Position numbers and translations under genes: made by a program. DNA of 64,000 bases from Acidithiobacillus acidisediminis (GTDB lineage: Bacteria; Pseudomonadota; Gammaproteobacteria; Acidithiobacillales; Acidithiobacillaceae), in NCBI RefSeq assembly GCF_023277115.1, contig NZ_JALQCS010000001.1, positions 2,660,001 to 2,724,000 on the forward strand. Direction: 5' to 3'. The notes beneath the pieces are model-generated. The model was not told where the DNA came from. It did not search any database and saw only the letters and a list, made by a program, of their open reading frames with translations. Of the stretch, positions 26,820 through 37,170 are shown one piece after another. Each line of letters opens with the position of its first letter. The first letter of the stretch is position 1.

Positions 26820-27752
26820 TCAATACCCTGGCGCAAGCCGCGCAGCAGACGAACGCGTCCCGTTCGTGGTAGACCCCCTATCCCCCGCCGATCGGGTCCC
26901 CACCACTACCGTGCACAACATACCCGCAGCAATGGGTAGATGGGGCGGGATATCTTCCAAGCGAATCCGTACCGGGATCCGCGCGGCCAGACGTACCCAA
27001 TTGAAGGTTGGCCGGACATTGGCTTCCAGACGCGCACCGGTTTGACTCTCCCGGTCGGCAACTGCAGGGGCGATGCTTTCCACCACGCCTCTCAAGGCCG
27101 GACGCTCTCCGAGCAGGGTGACCGTAACGGGATCGCCTACCCGTACTTTTTGCAGGCGGGTCTGTTCAAAGTAGCCGTAGACCCACCAAGACTTGGCCTC
27201 GACCAAGGCCATCTCGGCCGCACCTGCAGAGGCATAATCCCCCACCCGCAGGCGCAGGTTGGTGATGATGCCCGCTACCGGCGCGCGCACTTGGGTCCGG
27301 CGCAGATTCAGGGCGGCCAGATTCAACGCCGCTTGCGCCGCTGCGTAGCGCGCACGCGCAGCCTGGACCGCGATGCGCGCATCCTGCTGGGCTTCTGCCG
27401 AAACCACGTCCGAGCCCAACTGGGCACGCCGGGCGGCCTGTTCCTGGGCCTTGGCTAAATGCGCCGCGGCCTCGGCAAGCTGGGCCTTGGCGCTTTGCAC
27501 CGCCATTTGATAGCGCTCCGGATCAATGGTGAACAGAAGCTGTCCGGCCCGAACCGAGGTATTGTCGTGAACCACCACGGCAATGACCCGTCCTGGAACA
27601 TCGGCGTTGATGTCCACAATTCTCGCCTGGACGACGCCATCCCGTGTCCACGGACTGTCCAGATACTGATGCCAAAGCCGCCACCCCAACCAGGCGGCCA
27701 GGGCAACCACGAGGAGGGTCAGCACCACGCGCATCAGACGGCGAAGGATCAT
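26820..27752 (-). CDS. HlyD/AaeA-type membrane-fusion subunit of efflux pump
   Basis: A 310-residue periplasmic adaptor with an N-terminal membrane anchor (about residues 5-25), the biotinyl-lipoyl-like half-motif VPGRVIAVVVHDNTSV, an alpha-hairpin coiled coil (about 70-150) and beta-barrel domain (VKSWWVYGYFEQTRL region). Its ATG overlaps the AaeX-like stop (ATGA). Together with the upstream genes it should form an AaeAB-like pump for aromatic acids or similar amphiphiles. Confidence 0.88.
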   Translation of the reverse strand: MILRRLMRVVLTLLVVALAAWLGWRLWHQYLDSPWTRDGVVQARIVDINADVPGRVIAVVVHDNTSVRAGQLLFTIDPERYQMAVQSAKAQLAEAAAHLAKAQEQAARRAQLGSDVVSAEAQQDARIAVQAARARYAAAQAALNLAALNLRRTQVRAPVAGIITNLRLRVGDYASAGAAEMALVEAKSWWVYGYFEQTRLQKVRVGDPVTVTLLGERPALRGVVESIAPAVADRESQTGARLEANVRPTFNWVRLAARIPVRIRLEDIPPHLPIAAGMLCTVVVGTRSAGDRGSTTNGTRSSAARLAPGY

Positions 27753-27949
27753 CCGTAGACCCCCAAGGACAGGGAAGCAAAAAGGCAAACGAAGAGGGCC
27801 AGGCGTAGCAAAGCGGGATGCCAAAAGTAGCGGTCCCAATCCCAGCGCGATAGCAAAAGGTCGACCAACCCGAAGATCAACAGGCTAGCAAGAAAAATCA
27901 ATAGCAGAGTCGGCACCATGGCCGTGAAGAGGGGGATTTCACGAGGCAT
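27749..27949 (-). CDS. AaeX-like DUF1656 small membrane protein
   Basis: A 66-residue protein with two hydrophobic helices, of the DUF1656 family that accompanies AaeAB pumps. It starts 11 nt inside the end of the FUSC gene and its stop overlaps the HlyD start, so the three are tightly coupled. The role of AaeX is not known. Confidence 0.85.
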   Translation of the reverse strand: MPREIPLFTAMVPTLLLIFLASLLIFGLVDLLLSRWDWDRYFWHPALLRLALFVCLFASLSLGVYG

Positions 27950-30107
27950 GACTCACCCCTTCGGGTTCCAGGCGTTGGAGGACACTACCGATCACCTGCA
28001 GGTAGATGCGCAGGAGTCGCGCGGGTGCCAAGAGGGCATGCAAGCGGGTGTCCAGGTTCTGACCAGGCCCCGACTCGGCGGCCTCTACGGCGACCGTCAA
28101 CGCCGCCGCGACCGCGGAGCGGTCCGCCTGGCCCTCCATATGCTGGGCGAGGACTTCCAGCAGGGGCGCAACCCCCTCCCCTAGCTCCGGGGCCGAACGC
28201 AGGAGTAAACGGAGGTGCAAAACCGCTTCACCCAATTCTTGCAGGCGCAGGGCAGAGCGCAGAATCCGGGCATCCTCTTGATGTTTTCCGCCTGGATCAG
28301 CAACCAAAAGCCGGAGATATTCCCGCGTATCCCGCTCGAAAATCGCCCGCAGCCCGCCCAGAGGCTGCCGACAGACCTCGACCACCTGCTGCCGCAATCC
28401 CTTCGCCAACCAGCGACGTTCCAACCAGTTTCCCATGGGAAAGATGGTCAGAAAACTCCATCCCACCACGAGGACGGCCATCACCTCAGCAATACCCGTA
28501 TTGACCATCCCCAGATAGTCGAAAGGTCCCGATTGGGGGGGAATGGCCAATTGTGGAAAGAAAATCCCGTAACCTGCGGCCATACCCGGCCAGGCACTGC
28601 GATACAGAATCAGGGGACCCAGCAAGAGAAAGGGTAGGAGCCCAAGGGCCAAGAGAGGGAATCCTTGAACGTGAGGCAAAATCAAGAGGGTAAACACCAG
28701 TGCGGCGAGGAAGGCTACGCTGATTCCCCAGCCCATCTGTCGCACCGAGGCCACCGGATTCGGAAACGTCGAAAATAGGGCCCCCAGAACGGCGACGATG
28801 ATGAGGGCGGCGGGTCCCGAGGGCCAGTCACTGCCTAACCAGAAGGCTGCCGTTATGCCAACCACCACCATCCCTCGCAAAGCCGCACTGAGGGGCTGAA
28901 AGAGCTCGGTTTGGGGATGATCCCAAGGCGCTGGACGGTGTAGATTGTGGGCATAGGCGCCGGGTCGTCCCGGTAGCTGGTCGTGGCGCAGATGGGGATG
29001 AAACGCCTCCAGGTAACGCCACACATACCAATGTAACTCCGCCAGAAAGCGGGTGAGCAGCAGGATGGTACTGTCTTTGGCGAGGGCTTGCTGTGGCGTG
29101 TGGGCGATGGCACGGCCCGCCTGGGAAGTACCGGATTCCGGGCTGCCGAGCTCGGTCAGGACCCAACGCCGCAGACGATCGAGTTCGGGCAACACCGCCG
29201 CCATCTGGTCTTGCTCCACCCATTCCGCCAGACGCGCCAGGGTCTGATCCACCTGATCGAGGAGAGGCTGCAAGGTTTGCAACACGTGCTGCAGGGGCGG
29301 ATGCCGCAAACGCCGCAGCTGACTGTTGAGCAGGTGCAGAGAACTGGCCGCCGCCATCATCTCGGCAATCATCTGCTGTACCCGGCCGTTCTGGCGGCGC
29401 GCGCTCTGACTCTCGAAAATCCCGCTGGAACGATAGCTGTCGAGCTGGATCACTTCAGCAATGGCTTGCAAATGCAACTTTGCCCAGCCCGCACGGGGCA
29501 CTCCACCGGCCACGACCCGCCGACTGTTCCCCAAAAAATGGCCAAAGCGGCTTCGCGCTGATTGATATAACAAGCTCTGCAGGGACTGAGGGAAGAGCAC
29601 GGCACTCAGGATGGAGGCGATACCGATACCCAGCATCACGTCACTCACCCGAGCGATTCCAATGTCGAAGGCGTGCGCCGGCTGCAATACCGCTGGAATC
29701 CCTACCAGTGCCGCCGTATAGCCTGCCAATACAAAGGCATAGGCCTGGAAGTTCCGAAAATAGCGGGCGCCCCCCGTACATAGGCCAACCCAGAGGGCCA
29801 AACCCAGCAAAAAGCCCCAACGGGACTGGGGGAAAGCAGCGACCAGCCCGAGCCCCACCAAACTCCCCACCAAGGTACCCAGGGCACGATAAAAGCCCTT
29901 GGCCAGCACCATACCATTGCGGGATTGCATGACGATGAACACGGTAATCACTGCCGTAGAGGGCGAATCCAGGGAAAATCGATAGGCAAGCCAGAGGGTC
30001 AGGACGGCAGCCGCGGCAACCTTGAGCATGAAGATCAGGGTCTCCCCATCCTTGCGCAAGGGCGCCCACCACGCCCGCCAGGATGCGGCCCGCGCAGCGG
30101 CAGTCAC
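27939..30107 (-). CDS. FUSC/AaeB-type inner-membrane transporter
   Basis: A 722-residue protein with two clusters of about five to six transmembrane helices (residues about 25-175 and 390-530), each followed by a soluble helical domain, the layout of AaeB/FUSC proteins that export aromatic carboxylates. It starts with GTG behind AGGAG (8-nt spacing) and overlaps the nodT stop as GTGA. Confidence 0.88.
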   Translation of the reverse strand: MTAAARAASWRAWWAPLRKDGETLIFMLKVAAAAVLTLWLAYRFSLDSPSTAVITVFIVMQSRNGMVLAKGFYRALGTLVGSLVGLGLVAAFPQSRWGFLLGLALWVGLCTGGARYFRNFQAYAFVLAGYTAALVGIPAVLQPAHAFDIGIARVSDVMLGIGIASILSAVLFPQSLQSLLYQSARSRFGHFLGNSRRVVAGGVPRAGWAKLHLQAIAEVIQLDSYRSSGIFESQSARRQNGRVQQMIAEMMAAASSLHLLNSQLRRLRHPPLQHVLQTLQPLLDQVDQTLARLAEWVEQDQMAAVLPELDRLRRWVLTELGSPESGTSQAGRAIAHTPQQALAKDSTILLLTRFLAELHWYVWRYLEAFHPHLRHDQLPGRPGAYAHNLHRPAPWDHPQTELFQPLSAALRGMVVVGITAAFWLGSDWPSGPAALIIVAVLGALFSTFPNPVASVRQMGWGISVAFLAALVFTLLILPHVQGFPLLALGLLPFLLLGPLILYRSAWPGMAAGYGIFFPQLAIPPQSGPFDYLGMVNTGIAEVMAVLVVGWSFLTIFPMGNWLERRWLAKGLRQQVVEVCRQPLGGLRAIFERDTREYLRLLVADPGGKHQEDARILRSALRLQELGEAVLHLRLLLRSAPELGEGVAPLLEVLAQHMEGQADRSAVAAALTVAVEAAESGPGQNLDTRLHALLAPARLLRIYLQVIGSVLQRLEPEGVSHAS

Positions 30108-31591
30108 GGAGCAGACTCCTGCAACAAGGCCTGAGACTTGGGGTCATCGCCCATCACTTGGGGGAGAGCGGTGCCGCCTAAGGCTACCTGAAGGGTCGTC
30201 AAGCTTTTCAGCGCCGCCGCGTTGATGGACACGTCTTGAGCCGCCAGACGCAAACGTTCGAGTCGAGTCTCCAGGGTTGGCAGGGCATTTTGCAGGCCTG
30301 CAGACCAGCGTTGATCTTGTATCTGCTGGGTTTTGCGCAAGAGTTTGGCGCGCTCTTGAAGCTCTTGCCGTACATGGGCGGCCGTTTGCAGATGGGTCAG
30401 GGCGTCGCTCACCTCCTGGAGCCCGTGGAGCAGGGTCTGATCATAACGGGCCACGGCGGCATCGTAGTCGGCCGCGCGGCGATGCAGTTGGCCGCGCAAG
30501 CGTCCACCCGTGAAGAGGGGCAGAGAGATCGCCGGACCCGCCCCATATTGCAGCGAACTCGGATGGAAAAATTGCAAGAAGCTCCCTGCTGCCGCAAGGC
30601 CACCCGCAAAGGCAACCAGGTTGATATTGGGATAAAAATCGGCCCGCGCCACCCGAATCTCTGCCGCCGCGACGGTCATCTGAGCCCGCCGCACCTGGAC
30701 GTCCGGGCGCTGTCCCAAGAGTTCGGCAGGGACCTGCTGCGGCACCTGCCAGCGGGCATTGAGGGTCCAGCTCTCCACGGAAGCTTGCGCCGGCAGTACA
30801 GCGCCCTGCCCTACGAGGATGGCCAAGGCTGTGTCCTGCAGGCGTGCAGCTTCTTCAAGATGTTGCACGCGCAGATCCAGCGCATTCAGCGCATCGGCCT
30901 GGACGATGCTCTCCAGGCCGTTACTCAGACCGTGGTTTTGCCGGTCCCGGGCGATTTTCAGGATCTGGTTCAGCACCTCACGCTGGCTTTTGGCATTCTG
31001 CAGCATTGCCGTTGTCGCCGCACGATCCACGGCGGTGCGCAAGACCTGTCCTTCCAGGATCAAGGCCGCGGCGCGGGCCTCCTCCGTCCGTGCTTGAAAA
31101 TCAGCCTGGCGGGCTTGCCGCTGGTCCTTATCCTTGCCCCACAGGTCCAGGTGATAAGAAAGATCCACATTGGCAGCGTTATTCCAGGTATCCCGCCCCC
31201 CAAAGGGCGGAGGATAAAACTGATTTTGGGTCCAATGGTTACCACTCAGGCGCCCCTGGGCGCTCAATTGCGGTTCCAAAGTCGCACCGGCTTCCTGTAC
31301 AGCCCCAGCCGCCGCACGCACCCGGGCTTCGGCCTCGGCCAGGCTGGGATTATGTGCCAAGGCCCGTTGCAGCAGGGGGGAGAGTGCCGGACCAGCAAGG
31401 GTTTGCCACCACTCCGCCGGCCTCGACGAAGGATTAGGCGCAGACCCCAAAAGATCCTGGGGCAATTGCAGCTGGGACAAGGCCAGTGGTTTTTTTAGTG
31501 GAGGCGTGGCCGGCGCACAAGCCGACAGCACGACACCCATCAGGGCCCAGGCAGCGGGGTAACGCCAACGATGCCGATCAGTCTGCGCCAA
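30104..31591 (-). CDS. NodT-family outer-membrane efflux lipoprotein
   Basis: A 495-residue TolC-like outer-membrane factor. The signal peptide ends in the lipobox LSAC, and two OEP repeats each of about 190 residues form the barrel and periplasmic tunnel. TTG at 31591 is the only start that leaves a full signal peptide; its SD is weak, so it probably depends on translation of the Sel1 gene ending 11 nt upstream. With FUSC, AaeX and HlyD it gives a complete tripartite pump. Confidence 0.88.
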   Translation of the reverse strand: MAQTDRHRWRYPAAWALMGVVLSACAPATPPLKKPLALSQLQLPQDLLGSAPNPSSRPAEWWQTLAGPALSPLLQRALAHNPSLAEAEARVRAAAGAVQEAGATLEPQLSAQGRLSGNHWTQNQFYPPPFGGRDTWNNAANVDLSYHLDLWGKDKDQRQARQADFQARTEEARAAALILEGQVLRTAVDRAATTAMLQNAKSQREVLNQILKIARDRQNHGLSNGLESIVQADALNALDLRVQHLEEAARLQDTALAILVGQGAVLPAQASVESWTLNARWQVPQQVPAELLGQRPDVQVRRAQMTVAAAEIRVARADFYPNINLVAFAGGLAAAGSFLQFFHPSSLQYGAGPAISLPLFTGGRLRGQLHRRAADYDAAVARYDQTLLHGLQEVSDALTHLQTAAHVRQELQERAKLLRKTQQIQDQRWSAGLQNALPTLETRLERLRLAAQDVSINAAALKSLTTLQVALGGTALPQVMGDDPKSQALLQESAP

Positions 31592-31602
31592 CGGAGAGCC
31601 GT

Positions 31603-32067
31603 TCAGCTGACAGTATCCTTTGCTCGACTAGGAAACGCCTCGCCCGTGCCCAGAGCCTCGGCTTGGTCGGCAGGGGCGCCGACCTCGCGCGCGGCCTGGG
31701 TCATCATGCGGCGGTAATAGTAGCGTGCCAGCTCAGGGTCCTTGGCCACCCCCAGGCCCTTCTCATAGGCCAAACCGAGGTCGAAATCGGCTTTTGCCTC
31801 GCCCAAATCCGCAGCAATACGGTACCAATGCAGCGCGTCATCCCAGCTTTTTGCTACGGTGCGTTCCTGTTTACAGATGGGCGGGGCGTATAAGGTGCCC
31901 AGGTAAAAGGCCGCTTCGCCGTGGCCGTGCTGCGCCGCATGCTGCAGTTGCGCCAGTGCTTGCGGGTCTTGCTCGGCGCGGTTGCGCAGGGCTTCCCAAT
32001 CCTGGGCCCACGCTGGCAAGGCGAGAAGCAAGGCGATGATGGCGGAGGCCGAAATCAGCCATTTCAT
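31603..32067 (-). CDS. Secreted Sel1-repeat protein
   Basis: A 154-residue protein with a signal peptide (cleavage after AWA, residue about 21) and two to three Sel1-like repeats ([46 protein letters not shown]). Such repeats mediate protein-protein contacts in the periplasm. Its ATG overlaps the prfC stop (ATGA). Confidence 0.85.
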   Translation of the reverse strand: MKWLISASAIIALLLALPAWAQDWEALRNRAEQDPQALAQLQHAAQHGHGEAAFYLGTLYAPPICKQERTVAKSWDDALHWYRIAADLGEAKADFDLGLAYEKGLGVAKDPELARYYYRRMMTQAAREVGAPADQAEALGTGEAFPSRAKDTVS

Positions 32068-33683
32068 GGCCCGGCATGCTCCCGCGTGGCATGAAAATGG
32101 ATCTCCGGCCAGCGTTCCATGGTGAGGTCCAGGTTCACCCGGGACGGAGCGAGATAAGCCAGGCGATTGCCGGCGTCCTCCGCCAGATGTTCTTCCAATT
32201 TACGGGTAAACTCTGCCAAGCGCTTAGGATCTTCACAGTCCACCCAGCGCGCCGTCTGTACCGCGACCGCCTCAAAGCTGGCCTCAACGGCATATTCAGT
32301 CTTGAGCCGCTCCGCTACGACGTCAAACTGCAGCACCCCCACGGCACCGAGGATAAGATCGCCACCCTGGAGTGGACGAAAGACCTGCGTCGCCCCCTCC
32401 TCCGCCAATTGCTGCAGGCCTTTCTGTAACTGCTTGGCCTTGAGGGGATTGCGCAGACGCACGCGGCGGAAGAGTTCGGGGGCAAAATAGGGGATACCGG
32501 TAAACTGCAGATCCTCGCCCATGCTGAAGCTGTCGCCAATTTGGATACTGCCATGATTGTGCAGGCCAATGATGTCGCCAGCGTAGGCATCCTCCACCAA
32601 CTCGCGCTCGCGGGCAAGGAAGGTAATGGGGTTGTGAATCTGGATCTCGCGCCCAAGACGCAGATGACGCACCCGCATACCGCGCTGGAAATGGCCGGAG
32701 CAGATGCGCAGAAACGCTACCCGGTCACGATGCTGCGGATCCATGTTCGCCTGAATCTTGAATACAAAGCCGGAAAAGCGCTCCTCTTCGGGCTCCACAT
32801 TGCGGCTGGTGGTGGGGCGCGGCAGCGGCCCCGGGGCCCAGTCGATCAAGGCCTGGAGCAGCTCACGTACACCAAAATTGTTGATAGCCGAACCGAAGAA
32901 CACGGGTGTCTGCCGCCCTGCCAGGAAGTCATGGAGATCAAAGGGATTGGCGGCCGCCCGCAGTAGTTCGATCTCGGCGCGCAAATCCGTTATCTCGTCC
33001 GGGAAACGGCGATCCAGTTCCGGGTTATCCAAGCCAGCAATCAGCTCAAATTCTTGCTCGCGGCTCTCTTGCCCGGGTGCGAAGACCAACATCTCGTCGC
33101 GCAGTAGATGATAGACCCCGCGAAAACGCTTGCCCATACCCACTGGCCAGGTTACCGGGGCGCAGGCAATACCCAGCACCGACTCCACCTCATCCATCAG
33201 CTCCGTGGGGTCGCGGCTCTCGCGGTCAAACTTGTTCATGAAGGTGATGATGGGGGTATCGCGCAGGCGACAGACTTCTAGCAGCTTGATGGTCTGGGCC
33301 TCGACGCCATTGGCTGCATCGATGACCATCAGAGCGGAGTCCACCGCCGTCAGGACGCGATAGGTGTCTTCCGAAAAATCCTGGTGGCCTGGGGTGTCGA
33401 GGAGATTGATCACATGCCCAGCGTAGTCAAACTGCATCACCGAACTGGCAACGGAGATGCCGCGGCTCTTTTCAATGGCCATCCAGTCGCTGGTAGCATG
33501 GCGGCTACTCTTGCGCGCCTTCACCGTGCCTGCCATCTGGATCGCCCCGCCGAAGAGCAAGAGCTTTTCCGTGAGGGTCGTCTTGCCGGCATCGGGGTGG
33601 GAGATGATGGCAAAGGTGCGACGACGATGAATCTCGTCCAGGGTTTGGGGGCGCGCCAGCGCCTCGACAATTTCAGACATCAT
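32064..33683 (-). CDS. prfC: Peptide chain release factor 3
   Basis: A 539-residue translational GTPase that releases RF1/RF2 from the ribosome. GTPase motifs are [15 protein letters not shown] (G1), RGISVASS (G2), DTPGHQDF (G3) and NKFD (G4). The ATGATG start follows directly on the rimI stop. Confidence 0.97.
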   Translation of the reverse strand: MMSEIVEALARPQTLDEIHRRRTFAIISHPDAGKTTLTEKLLLFGGAIQMAGTVKARKSSRHATSDWMAIEKSRGISVASSVMQFDYAGHVINLLDTPGHQDFSEDTYRVLTAVDSALMVIDAANGVEAQTIKLLEVCRLRDTPIITFMNKFDRESRDPTELMDEVESVLGIACAPVTWPVGMGKRFRGVYHLLRDEMLVFAPGQESREQEFELIAGLDNPELDRRFPDEITDLRAEIELLRAAANPFDLHDFLAGRQTPVFFGSAINNFGVRELLQALIDWAPGPLPRPTTSRNVEPEEERFSGFVFKIQANMDPQHRDRVAFLRICSGHFQRGMRVRHLRLGREIQIHNPITFLARERELVEDAYAGDIIGLHNHGSIQIGDSFSMGEDLQFTGIPYFAPELFRRVRLRNPLKAKQLQKGLQQLAEEGATQVFRPLQGGDLILGAVGVLQFDVVAERLKTEYAVEASFEAVAVQTARWVDCEDPKRLAEFTRKLEEHLAEDAGNRLAYLAPSRVNLDLTMERWPEIHFHATREHAGP

Positions 33684-34154
33684 TCAACTCTCAGACAGCG
33701 TGGGGAGGGACTGGCTCAACGCACGGGAGAGCACCAAGGCGTCCTCGCGTCCCTCTTTGTTGCGATAATACTGCAAGCGCACGCCAATTTCATGGAAGCC
33801 GAACTGGTGATAGAGATTCTGCGCCGCGGAGTTGGAGACACGGACCTCGAGGAATACGCGCTCCGCCCCTAATTGCCGCGCCCGCGTCAGCAACTGCTCG
33901 AGCATTTCCCGACCGTGGCCACGGCGGCGTTGCGCCGGATCAACGCCGAGGTTGAGCACATGTGCCTCGGCGGCGCCCACAGAAAGCACACCAAAGCTCA
34001 AGAGCTGGTCGGCGGCATCGACCCCTACCCAGCTGTCGTAGCCCGCCAACAGGCAATCGCGAAAGATGCCACGCGTCCAGGGTCCCGGCGAAATCTCCGC
34101 CTCCAATGCCGCTACCGCGTCGAGATCATCAACGCTCATCACACGCAATGGCAT
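33684..34154 (-). CDS. rimI: Ribosomal protein S18-alanine N-acetyltransferase family
   Basis: A 156-residue GNAT acetyltransferase. The acetyl-CoA-binding motif is QRRRGHGREML (V/LGVDPAQ preceding it) and the C-terminal part is RVSNSAAQNLYHQFGFHEIGVR. Its place directly after tsaB (TGATG overlap) is the usual tsaB-rimI order. GAGGAG lies just before the start. Confidence 0.92.
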   Translation of the reverse strand: MPLRVMSVDDLDAVAALEAEISPGPWTRGIFRDCLLAGYDSWVGVDAADQLLSFGVLSVGAAEAHVLNLGVDPAQRRRGHGREMLEQLLTRARQLGAERVFLEVRVSNSAAQNLYHQFGFHEIGVRLQYYRNKEGREDALVLSRALSQSLPTLSES

Positions 34155-34813
34155 CAGCGCTTCTCCTCGGCCTGAGAGGGGCGGATATAGTGCGGCTCCA
34201 AGGCCTCGGGACGCATCCCTGCCTCTCCTGCTGCAGCGCGCGCCCGCGCCAGACGCAATACCTGCGCCGCCTCCGGATAGCGATCTCCCTGCCAACAATG
34301 CACCTGCGACCAGCATTGCGCATACGCGGTCCAGCCCGTTCCCAGGCCCAGAGCAGCCTCTTCTACCGGCCATTGCAGCGCCTCGGGTCGACACACACAC
34401 TCTGCAGTCAACGGCTGCGGGATACTCTGCGCATCCGGCCGATAGGCCGCCGCATAGACCTCCCCCTTGCGGGCATCGAAGGCAGCCAATACCGGGCGAT
34501 CAGAGGCTCCAGCCGCCAGGGCCTGCAGGCTGGAAACGGGATAAATGGGCCGGCCCGTGGCAATGGCCAGGCCATGCATGGTACTGATACCGAGGCGCAC
34601 TGCGGTGAAGCCACCCGGCCCGACGCCGCACGCCAGACCGTCGATTTGTTCGAGACGCAACCCGGCTTGTTTCAGGACGCCATCAATCATCTGCAGGAGG
34701 AGCTCACTATGCCGATTGGGCGCGACAATGAGGTCTTGCCACCCCCGGTCGCCATTAAAGACGGCGACAGAGCACGCCTCCGTGGCTGTTTCAATGGCCA
34801 GCCAAGTCTTCAT
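34154..34813 (-). CDS. tsaB: tRNA threonylcarbamoyladenosine biosynthesis protein TsaB
   Basis: A 219-residue ASKHA-fold protein needed with TsaD and TsaE for t6A37 of tRNA. It begins WLAIETATEACSVAV and has GVGPGGFTAVRLGIS. The ATG at 34813 overlaps the upstream helicase stop (ATGA). Confidence 0.94.
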   Translation of the reverse strand: MKTWLAIETATEACSVAVFNGDRGWQDLIVAPNRHSELLLQMIDGVLKQAGLRLEQIDGLACGVGPGGFTAVRLGISTMHGLAIATGRPIYPVSSLQALAAGASDRPVLAAFDARKGEVYAAAYRPDAQSIPQPLTAECVCRPEALQWPVEEAALGLGTGWTAYAQCWSQVHCWQGDRYPEAAQVLRLARARAAAGEAGMRPEALEPHYIRPSQAEEKR

Positions 34814-36732
34814 CCCGATGATTCCTGCCAAAATTGCTGTACTGCAGCCAATTCCGAACTTTGCCGCATCGGCGGAAGACTCTGCAAGAAAATGCGGCCA
34901 TAGCCCTTGCTGCGCAAGCGGGGATCACAGAGCATCAACACGCCACGATCTCGCTCGGAGCGGATGAGACGCCCGGCACCCTGACACAGCGCGATAACCG
35001 CCTGCGGGATCTGCAGATCGCGGAATGGGTCTCCGCCCTCGGCACGAATCCGCTGCATCCGCGCCTGCAGCACCGGATCTCCGGGGCTAGCAAAAGGCAG
35101 CTTGTCGATGATGACGGTAGACAACGCTTCACCCTGCACGTCGATGCCCTCCCAAAAGCTCGCGGCACCGAGCAAGACCGCATCACCAGCGGCACGAAAA
35201 CGCTCCAGCAGGCGGGTTCGGGGTGCCTGCCCCTGTACCAGCAGGGGATAGCGCAGGCGTCGGGAAAGAATTGCCGCCGCCTCCTGCAAGGCACGATGGC
35301 TGGTGAAAAGAAAAAAAGCACGGCCGTGGCTCGCTTCCAGCACCGGAATGGCCGTCTCGAGACAAGCAGCGGTGTAGCGTGGACTACTGGGTTCTGGTAG
35401 GTCAGACGGCAGGTAAAGCAGTGCCTGCTGGGGATAATCAAACGGGGCCGCGGCAAAAAAATCTTCACTCTGCTGCAACCCGAACAGCTTGCGCGTTTGC
35501 GTAAACTCGCCGCCAATACGCAGGGTGGCGCTGGTCAGCAAGATGGCAGCATATTGAGAAAAGAGATGCCGCTGCAGGGTCTCCGCGGGATCAAGAGGTG
35601 TGGCATGGAGCAACAGTCCGCGACCGCGCCGCTCACACCAGCGCACCTCCTGCTCCTCCAACCCGGGAGCGGCAAAATGCGCCAGCACGCTCTGCAACTC
35701 TTCGCCGCGCCGGCTGCATTGCTCTAGCGCTTTGCCACGCACCGCCACCGCACGCAAGTGTTCCTGCAAGGGCTCCGCACTGCGCAGTAGTTCGCGGAAT
35801 CGCTGCGCCAGTGGCGTGTCGTCATCGGGGCGCCACTCCAGCCGTCCCTCTCCCGCACTTTCCTGCCAACGCAACACCGCGTGTTCCCAGCTCTGGATCA
35901 GCGCGCGCAACTCATTATCGTCGGCGGCTTCGCTCTGGGCGGCCACCCGACTGTCGCGGCCCCATTCCGTCAGACGGTGGGCACTGAGGTGCTGACCAAA
36001 AAACTGCGCCGTCAGCTCCGGTAGTTGATGCGCCTCATCCACAATCAGACCATTTGCCGTCGGTAGCAGGTCGCCCTTTCCTTCCGCCTTCAGGGCCAGA
36101 TCAGAGAGCAAGAGATGGTGGTTCACGACGATCAGCTCTGCCTCTTGCGCCTGCCGTCGTGCCTCCAGCACCGGACAACGGGACTGCTCCGGACAGTCCG
36201 TGCCCAGGCAATTGTCGCGGGTGGACGTCACCAAGGGCCACACGGGAGAATCCTCCGCAACACCGCGCAGCTCGGTAATATCTCCCTCTCGCGTCGCCGC
36301 CGCCCAGTCTGCCACCCGCAGCAAATCGCGCTGTAACTGCCCTACCACGCCAGCGCGCAAGCTCTCCTGCAAACGATAGGGACAAAGATAATTGCTTCGC
36401 CCCTTGAGACGCATGATTCGCAGCGACTGGGGCCAAGCCCGGCGGAGAAGCGGGATATCCTTCTCGATGAGCTGATCCTGCAAGGCACGACTACCGGTCG
36501 AGACAATGACCTGCTTACCCGACCGGAGCGCCGGCAAAAGATAGGCAAAGCTCTTCCCGGTGCCGGTGCCAGCCTCGATCAGCGCCACTCCGCCATCGGC
36601 CAGAGTTTTGGCTACGCGAGCAGCCATCTCCTGTTGCTGCGAACGCGCACGAAACTCCGGCAACAGGGCAGCGAGAGGGCTCGATGCACCGAGCAAGTCC
36701 GCCCACACTGCGCCGTCCCCTGCAGCGCTCAC
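34810..36732 (-). CDS. DinG/YoaA-type Fe-S DNA helicase
   Basis: An about 640-residue XPD-like 5'-3' helicase. Walker A is EAGTGTGKS, the DEAH box IVDEAHQLPE, and four cysteines (NYLCPYR, then NCLGTDCPEQSRCP) should hold a 4Fe-4S cluster. C-terminal motifs are ATLRIGG, GAASFWEGIDVQG and CQGAGRLIRSERDRG. The start is uncertain: GTG at 36732 is the most plausible (GGGA 6 nt upstream), with GTG 36744 or TTG 36786 as alternatives. Confidence 0.9.
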   Translation of the reverse strand: MSAAGDGAVWADLLGASSPLAALLPEFRARSQQQEMAARVAKTLADGGVALIEAGTGTGKSFAYLLPALRSGKQVIVSTGSRALQDQLIEKDIPLLRRAWPQSLRIMRLKGRSNYLCPYRLQESLRAGVVGQLQRDLLRVADWAAATREGDITELRGVAEDSPVWPLVTSTRDNCLGTDCPEQSRCPVLEARRQAQEAELIVVNHHLLLSDLALKAEGKGDLLPTANGLIVDEAHQLPELTAQFFGQHLSAHRLTEWGRDSRVAAQSEAADDNELRALIQSWEHAVLRWQESAGEGRLEWRPDDDTPLAQRFRELLRSAEPLQEHLRAVAVRGKALEQCSRRGEELQSVLAHFAAPGLEEQEVRWCERRGRGLLLHATPLDPAETLQRHLFSQYAAILLTSATLRIGGEFTQTRKLFGLQQSEDFFAAAPFDYPQQALLYLPSDLPEPSSPRYTAACLETAIPVLEASHGRAFFLFTSHRALQEAAAILSRRLRYPLLVQGQAPRTRLLERFRAAGDAVLLGAASFWEGIDVQGEALSTVIIDKLPFASPGDPVLQARMQRIRAEGGDPFRDLQIPQAVIALCQGAGRLIRSERDRGVLMLCDPRLRSKGYGRIFLQSLPPMRQSSELAAVQQFWQESSG

Positions 36733-36788
36733 CCCCGATCCCACCCATCGGCTCGACAAGAGAATGAACAGCCAGTACCCTGGCAAGC

Positions 36789-37136
36789 ATGTACAAACGG
36801 CGCGCGCGAGTGGTTTTTCTGCATGAGCAAGATCCAGAAATTGCAGAACGCGCGGTGGCGCTGGCGGAGCAGCTTGGCAGAGACTGGCTGGAAGCGCGAC
36901 ATGAATACCTGGATCGTGATTGGCCGGATTTGTTGATCCTATTGGATGGCCGCGCGGCAGACAAGCTTGATCGTTCTACCCATACGCGCGCGAAATCTTG
37001 GCCGCTGGGGGCCGATTGGGAACGGGAACTGCCGCAACGCATCTCTGGAATGATCGGCGGATTTCGACTGCTGGCACGCCTTGATGGGAGCGACGCCCCC
37101 ACGGTAAGGTTTGCAAAACATCCTCGGCGCGTCTGA
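36789..37136 (+). CDS. Hypothetical protein with low-MW phosphatase/arsenate-reductase-like outline
   Basis: A 115-residue protein. Its order RVVFLHEQDPEIAERAVALAEQLG, DWPDLLILLD and KSWPLGADWERELPQRISGMIGG resembles the low-molecular-weight phosphatase or arsenate reductase fold. The P-loop CxxxxxR is replaced by HEQDPEI and no catalytic cysteine is present, so it would be inactive as a phosphatase. The resemblance is by eye only. It has no good SD, starts beside the divergent helicase gene and converges on parA. Confidence 0.55.
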   Translation: MYKRRARVVFLHEQDPEIAERAVALAEQLGRDWLEARHEYLDRDWPDLLILLDGRAADKLDRSTHTRAKSWPLGADWERELPQRISGMIGGFRLLARLDGSDAPTVRFAKHPRRV

Positions 37137-37170
37137 TCCGCGCGTTGGTCAACGTAATCTTCAGAATTTC

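Noticed and set aside
30236-31498. 420-codon plus-strand open frame
   Set aside because: Antisense to the NodT-family gene; no domain and no RBS.
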